Origin: Gordonia namibiensis NBRC 108229
Lineage (GTDB): Bacteria > Actinomycetota > Actinomycetes > Mycobacteriales > Mycobacteriaceae
Assembly (NCBI RefSeq): GCF_000298235.1
Contig: NZ_BAHE01000006.1
Coordinates: 62,001-126,000 of the forward strand
Length of the DNA: 64,000 nucleotides
Reading direction: 5' to 3'
Shown: in pieces, positions 44,001 to 50,864 of the stretch
How positions within the stretch are numbered: the first letter of the stretch is position 1
Layout: every line of letters begins with the position of its first letter
Made by a program: the position numbers and the translations under genes
Notes under the pieces: model-generated
Told to the model about the DNA's origin: nothing
Databases searched by the model: none
Seen by the model: the letters and a program-made list of their open reading frames with translations, nothing else

Positions 44001-46832
44001 GTCGAGGTTTCCGGTCGGGTCCGTGGGCAGCTCGGCGAGGATCACGACGCGGCGGGGCCGGGTCGAGGCCGGCACCTCCTCGTCGACGCGCCGGCGGACC
44101 GCGGCCCGAACCCGTGAGCGGTCCGGATCGGCGGCGTCGCACACGATGCCGATGTCGAGGGCGTTCTCGGCCACCACCGACACCGCGTACCCAACCCCGG
44201 GAACCTGCCCTGCCGCCCGGTCGAGCGCCGCGAGATCGATGCGGACACCGTCGAGAGTGACGACATCCTCGGCGTGGTGGTCGACGACCAACATGCCCGT
44301 GCCCGGGTCGAAATGGCCGCGATCCCCGGTGTGGAGCATGGTGACGCCCGGCTCCCAGGGACACGCCACGAAGGCCGATGCGGTACGGACCGCGTCGCCG
44401 GCGATGGACGTCGCCACCTGCGGGCCGCTGACGTAGACGTCACCCGTGACCCCCACCGGGACCGGCCGTAGCAGCCGGTCGAGGATCGCGATCCCGGTGG
44501 CCGGACGCGGAGCGCCACTGGGCAGTCGGTGATCGACGGCTGCGTCGCGGCCGATCCGGCGGCTCGACGTCACCGGGCCGAACGCACCGCGCGGACAGTA
44601 CGGCGCGGACACCTCGCGACCGAAGGCGAGACGGACCAGCGCCGCCGGTGCGATGTCCCCGCCGACGACCAGCAGCGAGGTCATCGGCCCCTGCGCTCCG
44701 AGTCCGGGTACATCTCCCGGTGTGGCGATCACATGCGTGACGGCTGCGGTGTCGGGGCCGGGCACCACGAGTCGGAGGCCGTGCGCGGCCGCGGCGATGA
44801 TCTCCAGATGGGCCGCCGAGGATGCCGCGGGCGCACCGAAGAACAACCGGCCGTACTCGAGACCGGTTGCCGCGGAGTCGAACACGCCGTTCGTGAGCAG
44901 AGCGGCGAACGCACGCTGGGGCACCGCGAGTGTGCCCGGGCCGGAGCCGTTGTCGGTGATCGCGAGATGGCAGGCGATGTCACCCGGTGCGGGACGGGGC
45001 ACCGGCACCGCGGACGCCTCCAGGTGGTCCAGTTCGGCGAGGGTCAGAACACGCGGACCGGGAATCGACGCGACCGCTCCCTCGGACCCGGTGATGACGA
45101 GGACGGGACGCGTGGTCTGCATCAGTTCCGAGAAGCCGTCTCTCGGAGCGTGCGGGTCGAGCAGCAGGATGGCCGCCCCGCTCACCGCGACCGTCCACCA
45201 CGCGGTGAGCAGGTCTGCGCCCGGTGGGAGCGAAACGGCCACCGTCGTGCCGGGAACCGCACCGGCGGTACGGAGTCGCGCGGCGAGGTCGAGGGCGCGC
45301 CGGTGCAATTGCCCGAACGAGAGTTCAGGGACACGCGGCCCGTCGATGACCGGCGAATGTGCATGGCGCGCAACCGCGGACGCGAGCGCCTCGGGGACCG
45401 TCTGCGGACGGGACGTCACGGCCGGGCCGTTGACCACGGCAACCGGATTCGCCAATGGGAGATCGTCGATGCGGGTGTCCGGAGCGTGTAGCAGCGCGTC
45501 GGCGAACGTTCGCAGCATCGCGAGGAACTGTCGATGATGCTCGGCGACCTCGGCGTCGTCGTATCGTTTCGGGTTGGCCTCGACCCCGACCATGAGCACC
45601 GAGTCCCGCTCCTCGCCGGCGACCGGGAAGATGTTGACCGACAGGTCCTCGGCGGGACCGACCGTCACGACGTGGAAGGTGCCGCGCGCCTCGCCGCAGG
45701 GGAATTCCCGTTGGAAGAGCATCAGATTGAGCATCGGACCCGAACGTTCCTGTGCCGCCGTCCGACGCACTCGCCCGCTGGTCTCGTCGGCGGCGACGTC
45801 GGCCCAGATGTCCTCGCCGCGGTAGCGCTGGTGTCGCAGCGCGCCGAGAAGCGCCGCCTGCGTGGTGGCCAGCGCCTCGGTGACCGACGCCCCTCCCGCC
45901 ACGCCGGTGCGCAGGGGAACGACATTCGCGACCGGCATGGGGGTCGAGCGAAGCGCTGCGGTGGTCCGGGCGGCGACCGGGAACTGGAAGATCACCTCGT
46001 CACCGTCTGCGGCGGCCCGGGCCAGGTAGGCCGAGAACGCGGCGACGATGACGTTCGGCAGGATCGTCGAACGCTGCTCGGCCGCGCGCCGCAGAAGGTC
46101 CATCGTCCCGGTGTCGACCGGTGCGACGACCCGCCGCGAGACGGCTTCCGGTTCGCCGCGCCGGTGTGCGAGGGACGCGGGAATCCCCACCCCGGCCATG
46201 GCCTGTCGCCAGTGAGCCCGATCTGTCTCGAATCGTCGCGATGCGCGGTATTCGTCGTCGGCGCGTGCGGGCAGATCCAGGTCCACCGGTTTGGCGGGCG
46301 GGAGCTCGCCGCCGGTGACCGCCGCGTGGTACGCGGCGAGGGCCTCGACCATGCGGTCCTTGCCGCCGACACCGTCGGAGAGCATGTGATGTCCGCGGTT
46401 GTAGACGTAGAACTTCTCGTCACCGAGACGGAAGAGGCAGCCGCGCGCGGTGCGGTCGACGCGCGGATCCAGTGGGCGGGCGCAGTCCTCGCGCATGATC
46501 GCCTCGGCGGCCGCGTGGGGGTCAGGGCGATCCCGGAGATCGATTACGTCGGCCCAGTAATGCAGCGAGGGATCGTAGACGCCGACCAGTCCGTCGTCGG
46601 TGTCCTCGAAACGGATCTGCGTGAACTGGGCCCGACGCACCACCTCGCTCGTCACCCGGAGGAAGAGTTCGACGTCGATCGGCCCGTCGATCTCGACGTA
46701 TTGCGCGATGTTGATCGGCACCTCGGGCGCTGCCTGCTGGGTGAACCACAGGGCGCGCTGCGCGGCGTTGAGCCGGAATCGTCGAGCGATTCCGGCAGCG
46801 GGAGTCCCGGGGGGCGGGGTCGGGTGACTCAT
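32064..46832 (-). CDS. Five-module nonribosomal peptide synthetase with terminal thioesterase
   Basis: Multidomain synthetase of 4922 residues. Domains in order (approximate residues): C1 17-455 (HHMLSDG at 148), A1 470-945 (degenerate), T1 (Ser999), C2 1050-1480 (HHIAVDE at 1176, last Gly changed to Glu), A2 1490-1955 (TSGSTGLPKA, MYGITE, TGKIDR), T2 (Ser about 2008), C3 2075-2500 (HHIAADG), A3 2510-3010 (TSGTTGVPKG, EYGPTE, NGKID), T3 (about 3066), C4 3130-3560 (HHIAIDG), T4 (about 3628) with no A domain between, C5 3690-4110 (HHIAMDG), A5 4130-4590 (TSGTTGTPN, IYGPTE, AGKID), T5 (about 4630) and a TE 4695-4922 (GWSLGG, AHAQL). There is no epimerase, and no MbtH-like gene in the window. The leading C domain suggests lipo-initiation or an upstream partner. 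My manual reading of the A2 pocket is D-F-W-S-V-G-M-V-V, near threonine codes. The product is unknown. Confidence 0.95.
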   Translation of the reverse strand: MSHPTPPPGTPAAGIARRFRLNAAQRALWFTQQAAPEVPINIAQYVEIDGPIDVELFLRVTSEVVRRAQFTQIRFEDTDDGLVGVYDPSLHYWADVIDLRDRPDPHAAAEAIMREDCARPLDPRVDRTARGCLFRLGDEKFYVYNRGHHMLSDGVGGKDRMVEALAAYHAAVTGGELPPAKPVDLDLPARADDEYRASRRFETDRAHWRQAMAGVGIPASLAHRRGEPEAVSRRVVAPVDTGTMDLLRRAAEQRSTILPNVIVAAFSAYLARAAADGDEVIFQFPVAARTTAALRSTPMPVANVVPLRTGVAGGASVTEALATTQAALLGALRHQRYRGEDIWADVAADETSGRVRRTAAQERSGPMLNLMLFQREFPCGEARGTFHVVTVGPAEDLSVNIFPVAGEERDSVLMVGVEANPKRYDDAEVAEHHRQFLAMLRTFADALLHAPDTRIDDLPLANPVAVVNGPAVTSRPQTVPEALASAVARHAHSPVIDGPRVPELSFGQLHRRALDLAARLRTAGAVPGTTVAVSLPPGADLLTAWWTVAVSGAAILLLDPHAPRDGFSELMQTTRPVLVITGSEGAVASIPGPRVLTLAELDHLEASAVPVPRPAPGDIACHLAITDNGSGPGTLAVPQRAFAALLTNGVFDSAATGLEYGRLFFGAPAASSAAHLEIIAAAAHGLRLVVPGPDTAAVTHVIATPGDVPGLGAQGPMTSLLVVGGDIAPAALVRLAFGREVSAPYCPRGAFGPVTSSRRIGRDAAVDHRLPSGAPRPATGIAILDRLLRPVPVGVTGDVYVSGPQVATSIAGDAVRTASAFVACPWEPGVTMLHTGDRGHFDPGTGMLVVDHHAEDVVTLDGVRIDLAALDRAAGQVPGVGYAVSVVAENALDIGIVCDAADPDRSRVRAAVRRRVDEEVPASTRPRRVVILAELPTDPTGNLDRRAAARLIAATPEAETRHRAAATPTEVAVAEAVTEILGVGNPSMDDELVRLGATSLGFMQLATHLGSTLRVVVDMRELATVTTLAELASVIEAASPRRMTSTDGAISYRPTRAQQEIWLLNRAAPRATVYHLPVRLTLAEEITADAARAALIDVAIRHEALRTVYPEVDGGPVAQVRGTVESAAAAPITSATLDTAGVDLAVSAPFDLRTEVPWRAVLDETREAVELVLVAHHIAVDEWSLHIVLEDFAHAVRARAAGADPVWETEAVAFSAVLDARTAGSSATTAAAEVFWARYLRDAPERLALPEPAVSDTAGPGLTAGPAVHESRRVDRAITEAASAQARENSTTVNTILCVALSAVLAEFTDSDDVVMSMPVSGRFTSEELRPVGMFVETVPVRVTGVREAAVAHALTVTGRDLATAVSLADSGPTGLSDVIFAFHASSPDLIAWTVFAGGETLRTPEARTPLEFTVIDDGNGLSVSLTVAERRVDVAAARRILDRFVEAVAALAAAAPDQTVADCLSPGTATDPGTRRTACVDPIPALLHHADAHPEARAVIDGDVTLDYRTLIDRARTLATRLQASGLRPGDRVALLMDRRADTVVAIVATLLADAVYVPIDPDLPQARVDLILAGTAPAAIVDSRLEVSEGPGHQRAQPIPGAAYIIHTSGSTGLPKAVVVTRQNVAALMAAGLDLIDASPRDVWAWVHSYAFDFSVWEILGALASGGSVVVVDRTTVRDPRALAETIERHGITILSQTPTAFSGIVDLATTPVPPALPSLRAVVFGGETLAPNTVRAWAADHPNTRLLNMYGITETTVVLTAADVDTDDERSIIGAPFDGVGWMVLDRRLRPVPTGAAGELYLVGEQVALGYLNAPGLTATRFVADPSGSGRRMYRTGDRVREVAPGRLAYLGRNDDQVQIRGHRVELGEVVSTLRAVPGVGDARVLVRPGRRAGDEQLLAFVTEDGLADFDVLDDLDEAAILAACAARLPGHAVPARVAIVDGWPMTRTGKIDRDKLFATITDTAPPVGRVLGPVEETVASAIRAVVGEDAGPLGAGTNFFAAGGTSLSAARLAATLAGMGYRVEVADVFENPTVAELAARIAAPGTSPVPSRASLLADDVDIPADLPLTPEQMDVWLRWRTEPEFTGYLLPVAWPIDASPVDVRRAVAAIVARHDALCTVFPLREGVPVQHRWDDARVLDHLERELGPDARPRPDVTSVLASMATPIDLATSLPWRVRIVEIDGTTWLLGVIHHIAADGESFAILAGELDTALAGATLPTSGTDYRRYSMWRAETLDARRAELTAFWRDAFNQPLEQLRLPEMNLQAESVAPAGETIVHRVQGRLDSAVTASLDALTVARSTTPFIATHTALAAVLSTQSGVGVVTVGTALSGRLDPGLVGVPGLFARAVPLHTPIDPELSFADLLARVTSVDLGAFAHADLPLTEIADIADPGRAGAGTPLFEVSFGAVPDAIVEWAETESPPGGAASGVLGIPLFGIDVSMYRHDGALHVTMSCTDAVATADRLNALCDLVVDTLRRGVLAPDEPVLTLMSPADEEVISPEFEPETFDALFTSYVAATSSDVAVVDSCHRVPGFGTEISGHDVDRLSTHLARVLIARGVGAGDVVVELLPRSVFGVIATAAIARAGAAFVNIDPADPAERRNLVLDRCRPALVLSLGDTGPAGIGTGGIGTGGIDVEVLALDEVFAELPAVVPPFDDAERVRAVTPDDVAYITFTSGTTGVPKGVAVTHCGLAGWARDTARRLDLTSGDRVLHTYATGFDAHLMGVLPPRIAGATLIMCPPDVIAADELADLVADAGVTVLLTTPSVLATLRPDDLPHVRHVAVGGEPLGAGLVREWTRTATISNEYGPTEATVAVSSARYTGPTRGAVHIGRPLDGVTMHVLDARLRPVPDHTVGELYLSGNCLARGYLGDPRTTATAFVAGPHGERMYRTGDLVHRRGDGTFVIHGRTDDQVKIRGVRLEPGEIDAALSRLPGIAASVTAARATAAGEKVLVSWVIGEPGVEIRTDNLAPQLAHVLPRTMIPGVFVEVDDLPIGRNGKIDVTSLPAPDFGATGVRGSATAGRAPAGETELLIASVWAEVLDRPIESFDADSDFFADGGTSLSATQVTSRLSASTGVDVAARLLFEARTMAELARRVDDLVSPTSGPVAAPLPAPARLPVPDPLPLAYPQRRMWIHHHVDPTSTAYHVPVVMRIRGRVDLARLRKAVDEVVGAHPVLRTVYPDSPAGPIQRRIEHRSPVLAHHLVEVGDEDVEAVVRRQVTEYLRTPFDLENEPGFRAAVFEVETSDDATDDTDLYLAAVLHHIAIDGWSIRVLLADLMRAYDGERLAVAADEAFTYADFTQWQIERLGDAADHDSLFAHQIRYWTDTLADAPEPLRLPGHRDPGAAGVTGRIGASVPSPAIHQTAKALSATVFQVAHAALSATLGQLTGQWDVLVGVPVHGRSAPEWESVVGMFVNTVALRTRLRPDTPVREAVEQVRDVALAALAHSDIPYEDVVQAVRPAARHGGDPLISVLLVSQEVVPQASGEVPLAGAMASLVTEATSTVDAKYDIEVVLAESDDELHVTLVHSAQVPDEVARLLLDDYTTLLLGVGDVGQPFPVVASTVDAPEIPTRDSGESARYERELADPELVAQVRAIMAEVLEVSVDAIAESADFFALGGTSLSATRVTSALGRHLGVRVPTRVLFEHPTPAGLAVAVPTPAVDAVQDLADSRAVDDPDDRVTEIPLAPTQRRMWVGAQMLGQVPIYSVPVAVGVPPGLTTAEVTAALDALVDRHTALRTRYLATPDGPRQRVVDGWRPPVRHLDSTALTGTAIADEFSTPFDLAGEPPVRIWLLTENGVDTAPVAVVLVAHHIAMDGESAAIVERELAGLLAGESLDREPVGFDVLARRMVAEEQSSRAELHDYWRQALDGYRGELDLADHRPPDRDLRTSVIEFPIDEAVARSISTAARRAQASDFHLLHAATALALAAQAGVDDIAVATPASMRRDADSAGTVGMLISTVVLRTRLTAGMTVGGLIETVRDTDLAALDHAAIAFDDVVALVDPPRIPGRHPLVQVAFSVVDSTGVAPGPVTADAPHTAMDSHSEFDVHIVAVRSGSNWRLQLHHARDLFDESVIRGLGERLVAAVAAVTGDPARRIAAVEPLTAAEREFLSGRAHAAAPTGTEPLLADLFTGTVATHGDRPAITDGTRSLTYRELDAWVSETARALRARGLDAGDAVAVVVPRSIESVVAIWAVSRIGGVCVPVDVTYPAARIEHVVAGARATAIGPEDIPTQPVEPVASEPVARVSPDSLAYVITTSGTTGTPNIVGVTHRGVHRVAGLGDVESGDRVGMAISPGFDATFHDLLLPLATGATLVVVPPEIVGGRDLAGFLDRTRVSVFTATPSVMRTMQPESISSLRLVYIGGEALPADLASAWAEWAQVRNIYGPTETTVTVSTSAYRPGEPVRLGHPRPGIGAEVLDTRLRHVPPGVVGELYVSGTGVARGYLGDRPLTAATFVAGSDGRRRYRTGDLVRWDRETGELIYVGRADRQMKIRGQRVEPAEIDAVLLRAGADRSVTVLRPGPAGPALVSYVVSPVSVDRLADVCRALLPRHMVPARIVELAELPLSGAGKIDQRRLPEPTWSESTREPETRTETTVRDAFRTVLGEHGVGMDDDFFALGGNSLALVQLRDELSRRTSVTVDVADLFTHRTPAEVARVVDAASTGEGTGVDHRVVPLSRTDGTESGVPESGAPTIWCVHTATGIVEPFRAFGASLDSTAAYGLQLPELVVADRDLPASLPEIAALHVAAVRSRQPSGPYRLVGWSLGGVIAHEMSRQLIEAGEQVDVLMVLDSRPPGDLHEGADEELLGEDHPLRAAAERHDPQALRRFEDRSRTLAAAVRSYELRPVPVGKVIYVAAEDNPDTESWARAVRPDAGTQTPAVEVIPAGVAHAQLGDPDVMRRLARRIEEEW

Positions 46833-47989
46833 GGTCGACCCGCCAGGCGCTCACCCGGTCCGTGGGACCACGAGCTCATGGGGCACGCCGACCGTCTGAT
46901 CCCCCCGACCGTCGGTGCGCCTCCGCCACCGAATCTCCACACCCACGAATCCGCGACAACGAATCAGCGGATCCCAAATTCCCGGAACGGGATACGTGTC
47001 GCGAGAAAGGTGCGACATGAACGGATTCTCCGGGATGAAATCCTGCCCGCACCGAATTCTGCGCCGGCGGATCAGACGTGCCGGAATTCAACACGGTGGA
47101 ATTCAACGCCCTGCCTCACCACTCACCATGCGCCGTCCTCGTCACGTCCGACTGCTGTCACCTGTACGCCAGAACCCGCCGCATCCACGCGGCACATCGG
47201 ATTCCGTCGGCACCGTTTTCTCCAGCAGCCGCTGACCCCGGGACATCGTTGCCGATCACTGCCACCGGTGGAATCGTCCGAGCGTACGACCGCCCCTATG
47301 ACGGCGGTCACACCGACGTGTGCTGCGCGAATACCGTTCAGCGCCGCGCGGATACCAAGAGACTATGGGACGGGTCGGAGCCCCACAACTCGGGGGCACC
47401 GGTATCGAATGGGCGCCCCGTGAATGCCCGCGAATCCTCCGGTCGGCAATCAGGTGAGCAACGGGAAGGGAATTCACCGCTCCCCCGAATTCACTTTCTC
47501 GGATTCGTCGCGAACTGATTCGAAATTCGGGCAAAAATCTGTCATCCACTCGGAGGACACCGACCTACTCGACGTCTCAATGGTCGACCGGAACGGGTAC
47601 CGGACTCGAGAGCGATTCCACCACGCGGTGCGGAATGCGCCGCCCCCGGCGATTCGCATTCGCCTCGAGAATAGGGGCACCCTCTTTTCGCACCAGGTTG
47701 GCGTCGAGCAGAAAAAGCTCGCTCGTTCGACTGATTCACCATCTGCGGATGCACCCGATCGCGATATGCGACGCCAACCGCGCTCACACGCAAGGTTTGT
47801 GACGACCGCGCCTACGATGTGGACGTATCAGCCCGGCGCGCAACAGAATTGGAGACACCCACAGGAGACTCTGCGGATACCCGCACACCCGTCACCCCTG
47901 TCGCCGGGGTGCGGTCTACCCATACCGGAACGGCGGCCTCGGAAAGGCCGCCGTACCGGGTTGACTGAGATCCCTCGCGGGAGAGGCGA
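46833..47989. other. Gene-free 1.16-kb interval upstream of the NRPS
   Basis: No open frame here looks protein-coding: the candidates lack conserved motifs, membrane segments or sensible start sites. From about 46935 to 47800 the DNA is visibly richer in A+T than its neighbours and holds five GAATTC sites (47054, 47084, 47099, 47470, 47487). GGAATTCAAC is repeated 15 bases apart at 47083 and 47098. It must contain the NRPS promoter, and its end nearest the LLM gene holds a terminator-like hairpin. Confidence 0.6.
47930..47954 (-). terminator. Hairpin terminator downstream of LLM oxidoreductase gene
   Basis: A 10-bp perfect stem (47930-47939 with 47945-47954) with loop CGGAA, 36 bases past the stop of the minus-strand oxidoreductase gene. 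No T-run. Confidence 0.6.
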
Positions 47990-49054
47990 TCAGCCGTTGA
48001 AGATGTCGCGCAGCGCCTCGACCTCGGCCACCCGCTCGGAGTGCGTCGGCGCGGTGGGCGAGGCCAAGATGCAGGTGACGCCCGCCGCACGGAACGCGGC
48101 GACGCGCTCGGCGACCTCCGACTTGGAACCGATCAGCGACATGGCATTCACGAGGTCCTCGGGAACCGCCGCGGCGGCCTCGACCTTCTTGCCGTCGAGG
48201 TAGAGGTCCTGGATGAGCTTCGCCTCCTCGACGTATCCGTACCGGATGGCGAGCTGGTTGTAGAAGTTCTTGCCGCGGGCACCCATGCCGCCGATGTAGA
48301 GCGCGGCGTGGTGCCGGACGAGTTCCTTGGCGTTGCTGATCTGCTCGGCGTCGTCGGAGACCCGCGCGGTGGCCTGCACCACGATGCCCAACTCGCCCAG
48401 CGACGGGTCGCGCTTGGCCTTACCGGCGGCCAGGGACTCCCCGAAGGCGGCGTCGATCTGCTCCGGGTGGAACAGGATCGGCTGCAGCTCGTCGAACATC
48501 TCCGCGGCGAGCTCGATGTTCTTGGGGCCGATGGCGGCCAGCAGTAGCGGGATGTTGTCGCGGACCGGGTGGTTGATGATCTTCAGGGACTTGCCGAGTC
48601 CCGAACCGCCGTGCTCCTCGTCGAGCGGGAGGGTGTAGTGCTTGCCCTGGTAGTTCAGCTTCTCGCGGCGCCAGACCATGCGGCAGATCTCCGCGTGCTC
48701 ACGGGCGCGGCCCAGCGGGTAGTCGTACTTGACGCCGTGGAAGCCCTCGATGACCTGCGGTCCCGAAGCCCCGATGCCGAGCACCGCACGGCCGCCGCTG
48801 ATGTAGTCCAGACCGGCGGCGGTCATCGCGAGGTTGGTGGGGGTGCGCGAGTACATGGGCAGGATCGCGGTCTGCAGTTCCATCTTCTCGGTCTTCGCGG
48901 CGATGAAGCCGAGCTGCGAGACCGCGTCGAAGCTGTAGGCCTCCGGCACCGCGATCCGCTCGACACCCGCAGCCTCGAAGTCGGCGAGGTTGTTGATGGT
49001 CTCGCGGAAGTCGCCCGCGTAGTTGATCGGCATGCCCAGCTTCATCGATGTCAT
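47990..49054 (-). CDS. LLM-class F420-dependent oxidoreductase
   Basis: Luciferase-like monooxygenase-fold protein of 354 residues. It opens MKLGMPINYAGDFRETINNL, then VERIAVPEAYSFDAVSQLGFIAAKTEKMELQTAILPMYSRTP-type strand/helix repeats; the cofactor region is LGIGASGPQVIEGFHG and LLAAIGPKNIELAAE. Mycobacteriales members of this branch mostly use coenzyme F420. The substrate is unknown. The ATG at 49054 (MTSMKLG) is chosen; an ATG at 49093 and another at 49045 are alternatives. It is divergent from pitA. Confidence 0.87.
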   Translation of the reverse strand: MTSMKLGMPINYAGDFRETINNLADFEAAGVERIAVPEAYSFDAVSQLGFIAAKTEKMELQTAILPMYSRTPTNLAMTAAGLDYISGGRAVLGIGASGPQVIEGFHGVKYDYPLGRAREHAEICRMVWRREKLNYQGKHYTLPLDEEHGGSGLGKSLKIINHPVRDNIPLLLAAIGPKNIELAAEMFDELQPILFHPEQIDAAFGESLAAGKAKRDPSLGELGIVVQATARVSDDAEQISNAKELVRHHAALYIGGMGARGKNFYNQLAIRYGYVEEAKLIQDLYLDGKKVEAAAAVPEDLVNAMSLIGSKSEVAERVAAFRAAGVTCILASPTAPTHSERVAEVEALRDIFNG

Positions 49055-49240
49055 GGCGTCGGATTCTTCCACAGCGACCGTCGGTTTCACCATGGTCGGC
49101 CGAGCGTTCGATCGCCCCAGAAAGCGACGGACGACACACCGGCGCTGAACTGCGAAAACGTGTGCGACACGCCGAACAGACGAGCAAATCCCACGAAACC
49201 GTGCCGAGACGTTTAGGAAATTCGAAGCCCAGCCCTCATC

Positions 49241-50482
49241 ATGAAAACCATGAGCGGCGAAATGCTGATCCTGGTGCTGTTGGTGATCACGGCCCTCGGC
49301 TTCGATTTCACCAACGGCTTCCACGACACCGGCAACGCCATGGCAACGTCGATCGCCACCGGCGCTCTGAAACCGAAAGTTGCGGTCGGGCTCTCCGCCA
49401 TCCTCAACCTCGTAGGCGCCTTCCTCTCGGTCGAGGTCGCCGCCACCATCACCAAAGAAGTCCTCAACATCCAGCAGACCTCCGGCGCCGACGCCGGCGA
49501 GATCGTCGCAGGTATCACCCCGACGACCGCGCTGCTGATCATCTTCGCCGGACTCATCGGCGGCATCCTCTGGAACCTCTTCACCTGGCTCTTCGGCCTG
49601 CCGTCGAGTTCCTCACACGCCTTGTTCGGTGGGCTCATCGGTTCCGGGATCGCCGCCATCGGACTCTCCGGAGTGAACTGGCACGGAGTGTTCGGCAAGA
49701 TCATCGTGCCGGCACTCCTCGCCCCGGTGATCGCCTGCGTCGTCGCCGCATGCGGAACCTGGCTCGTGTTCACGATCACCCGTCACCTCGCCGAGAGCCG
49801 CAAGGAACAGGGCTTCCGATACGGCCAGATCGCCAGCGCCTCACTGGTCTCGCTCGCCCACGGCACCGGCGACGCACAGAAGACCATGGGCGTCATCGCG
49901 ATGGCCCTGATCGTCACCGGACATCTCGACGCCTCGACCGTCAGCCACGGACTCCCCCTGTGGATCGTCGCGAGCTGTGCCGCCGCGATCGCGGTCGGCA
50001 CCTATCTGGGCGGCTGGCGCATCATCCGCACCCTCGGAAAAGGCTTGGTGGAGATCAGCTCCCCGCAGGGCATGGCCGCCGAGGCCTCGTCCGCGGCGAT
50101 CATCCTGACCTCCAGCGCAGCCGGGATGGCACTGTCCACCACGCAGGTCGCCACCGGTTCGATCCTCGGCTCCGGGGTCGGCAGGCGCGGCGCACAGGTC
50201 CGCTGGGGTGTCGCCGGCCGGATGGCCGTGGCGTGGCTCACCACTCTTCCCGCCGCCGGACTCGTCGGCGCGGCGTCCTTCTACATCGCCCACCTACTCG
50301 GCAACGTCGCAGGCGCAGTGGCGATCTTCGGCCTCCTCGTCGCGGCGTCTGCCTACATGTACCGGCGCGCCCAGCAGAACAAGATCGACGCCGGCAACGT
50401 CAACGCCGACTGGGACGACACCACCGGCTCGGTGCTGCCGACCGATGCCGGGGCCACCCCGGACACCGCACGGTCCGTCTGA
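49241..50482 (+). CDS. pitA: PiT-family inorganic phosphate transporter
   Basis: Low-affinity phosphate/cation symporter of 413 residues in the inner membrane. The PiT signature is GFDFTNGFHDTGNAMATSIATGAL near the N-terminus, repeated in the second half as SLAHGTGDAQKTMGVIA. About ten hydrophobic segments are visible, including LFGLPSSSSHALFGGLIGSGIAA. It is the counterpart of M. tuberculosis pitA (Rv0545c), with the following three small genes and menE in the same order. ATG at 49241; a second ATG at 49250 is possible. Confidence 0.93.
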   Translation: MKTMSGEMLILVLLVITALGFDFTNGFHDTGNAMATSIATGALKPKVAVGLSAILNLVGAFLSVEVAATITKEVLNIQQTSGADAGEIVAGITPTTALLIIFAGLIGGILWNLFTWLFGLPSSSSHALFGGLIGSGIAAIGLSGVNWHGVFGKIIVPALLAPVIACVVAACGTWLVFTITRHLAESRKEQGFRYGQIASASLVSLAHGTGDAQKTMGVIAMALIVTGHLDASTVSHGLPLWIVASCAAAIAVGTYLGGWRIIRTLGKGLVEISSPQGMAAEASSAAIILTSSAAGMALSTTQVATGSILGSGVGRRGAQVRWGVAGRMAVAWLTTLPAAGLVGAASFYIAHLLGNVAGAVAIFGLLVAASAYMYRRAQQNKIDAGNVNADWDDTTGSVLPTDAGATPDTARSV

Positions 50483-50528
50483 TCGTCACGAGCCGACCAC
50501 AACACGACCACGAGAGGATCCAGCTGAG

Positions 50529-50807
50529 ATGGACATCGTCGAGGCGATCGCCAAGGTGCTGGTCGTCGGCCTGATCTTCGGCGCCGGGCTTCCCGCACTC
50601 TTCGCGGTCGGTCTCCGGGTGCACGAGCAGGGGTCCGACGAGGTCGTCGAGGGTTCGGTCGTCAAGGGCAACCCGGCGATGCGCGTGCTGAGCTACGCGA
50701 TCTTCGCCGTCGTCGCACTGGTCATCATCACCGCGATCCTGTGGATCACCCGGCAGACCCTCTACTTCCACACCGGCATCAAGCTCTTCCCGTTTGGTTA
50801 CAAGTGA
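50529..50807 (+). CDS. Small membrane protein (Rv0544c counterpart)
   Basis: Membrane protein of 92 residues with two hydrophobic segments (about 9-30 and 56-78) separated by a charged loop HEQGSDEVVEGSVVKGNP. The C-terminus ends RQTLYFHTGIKLFPFGYK. Length and place between pitA and a DUF3349 gene match M. tuberculosis Rv0544c. The start at 50529 lies 47 bases after the pitA stop, so the genes are probably co-transcribed; a link to phosphate transport is plausible but unproven. Confidence 0.82.
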   Translation: MDIVEAIAKVLVVGLIFGAGLPALFAVGLRVHEQGSDEVVEGSVVKGNPAMRVLSYAIFAVVALVIITAILWITRQTLYFHTGIKLFPFGYK

Positions 50808-50864
50808 CCCCCACCCGGGTACACAGCTGTCCCAGATAGGCAAGAGCCGGAGACGCGATCAGCC

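Noticed and set aside
47078-47518. A 146-residue protein in the gene-free interval before the NRPS
   Set aside because: No ribosome-binding site, motif, membrane segment or plausible composition; neighbouring frames are equally open.
29696-48000. Prophage, insertion sequence or integrative element carrying the NRPS
   Set aside because: No integrase, transposase, phage gene, attachment-site duplication at a tRNA, or terminal inverted repeats could be found around the NRPS unit.
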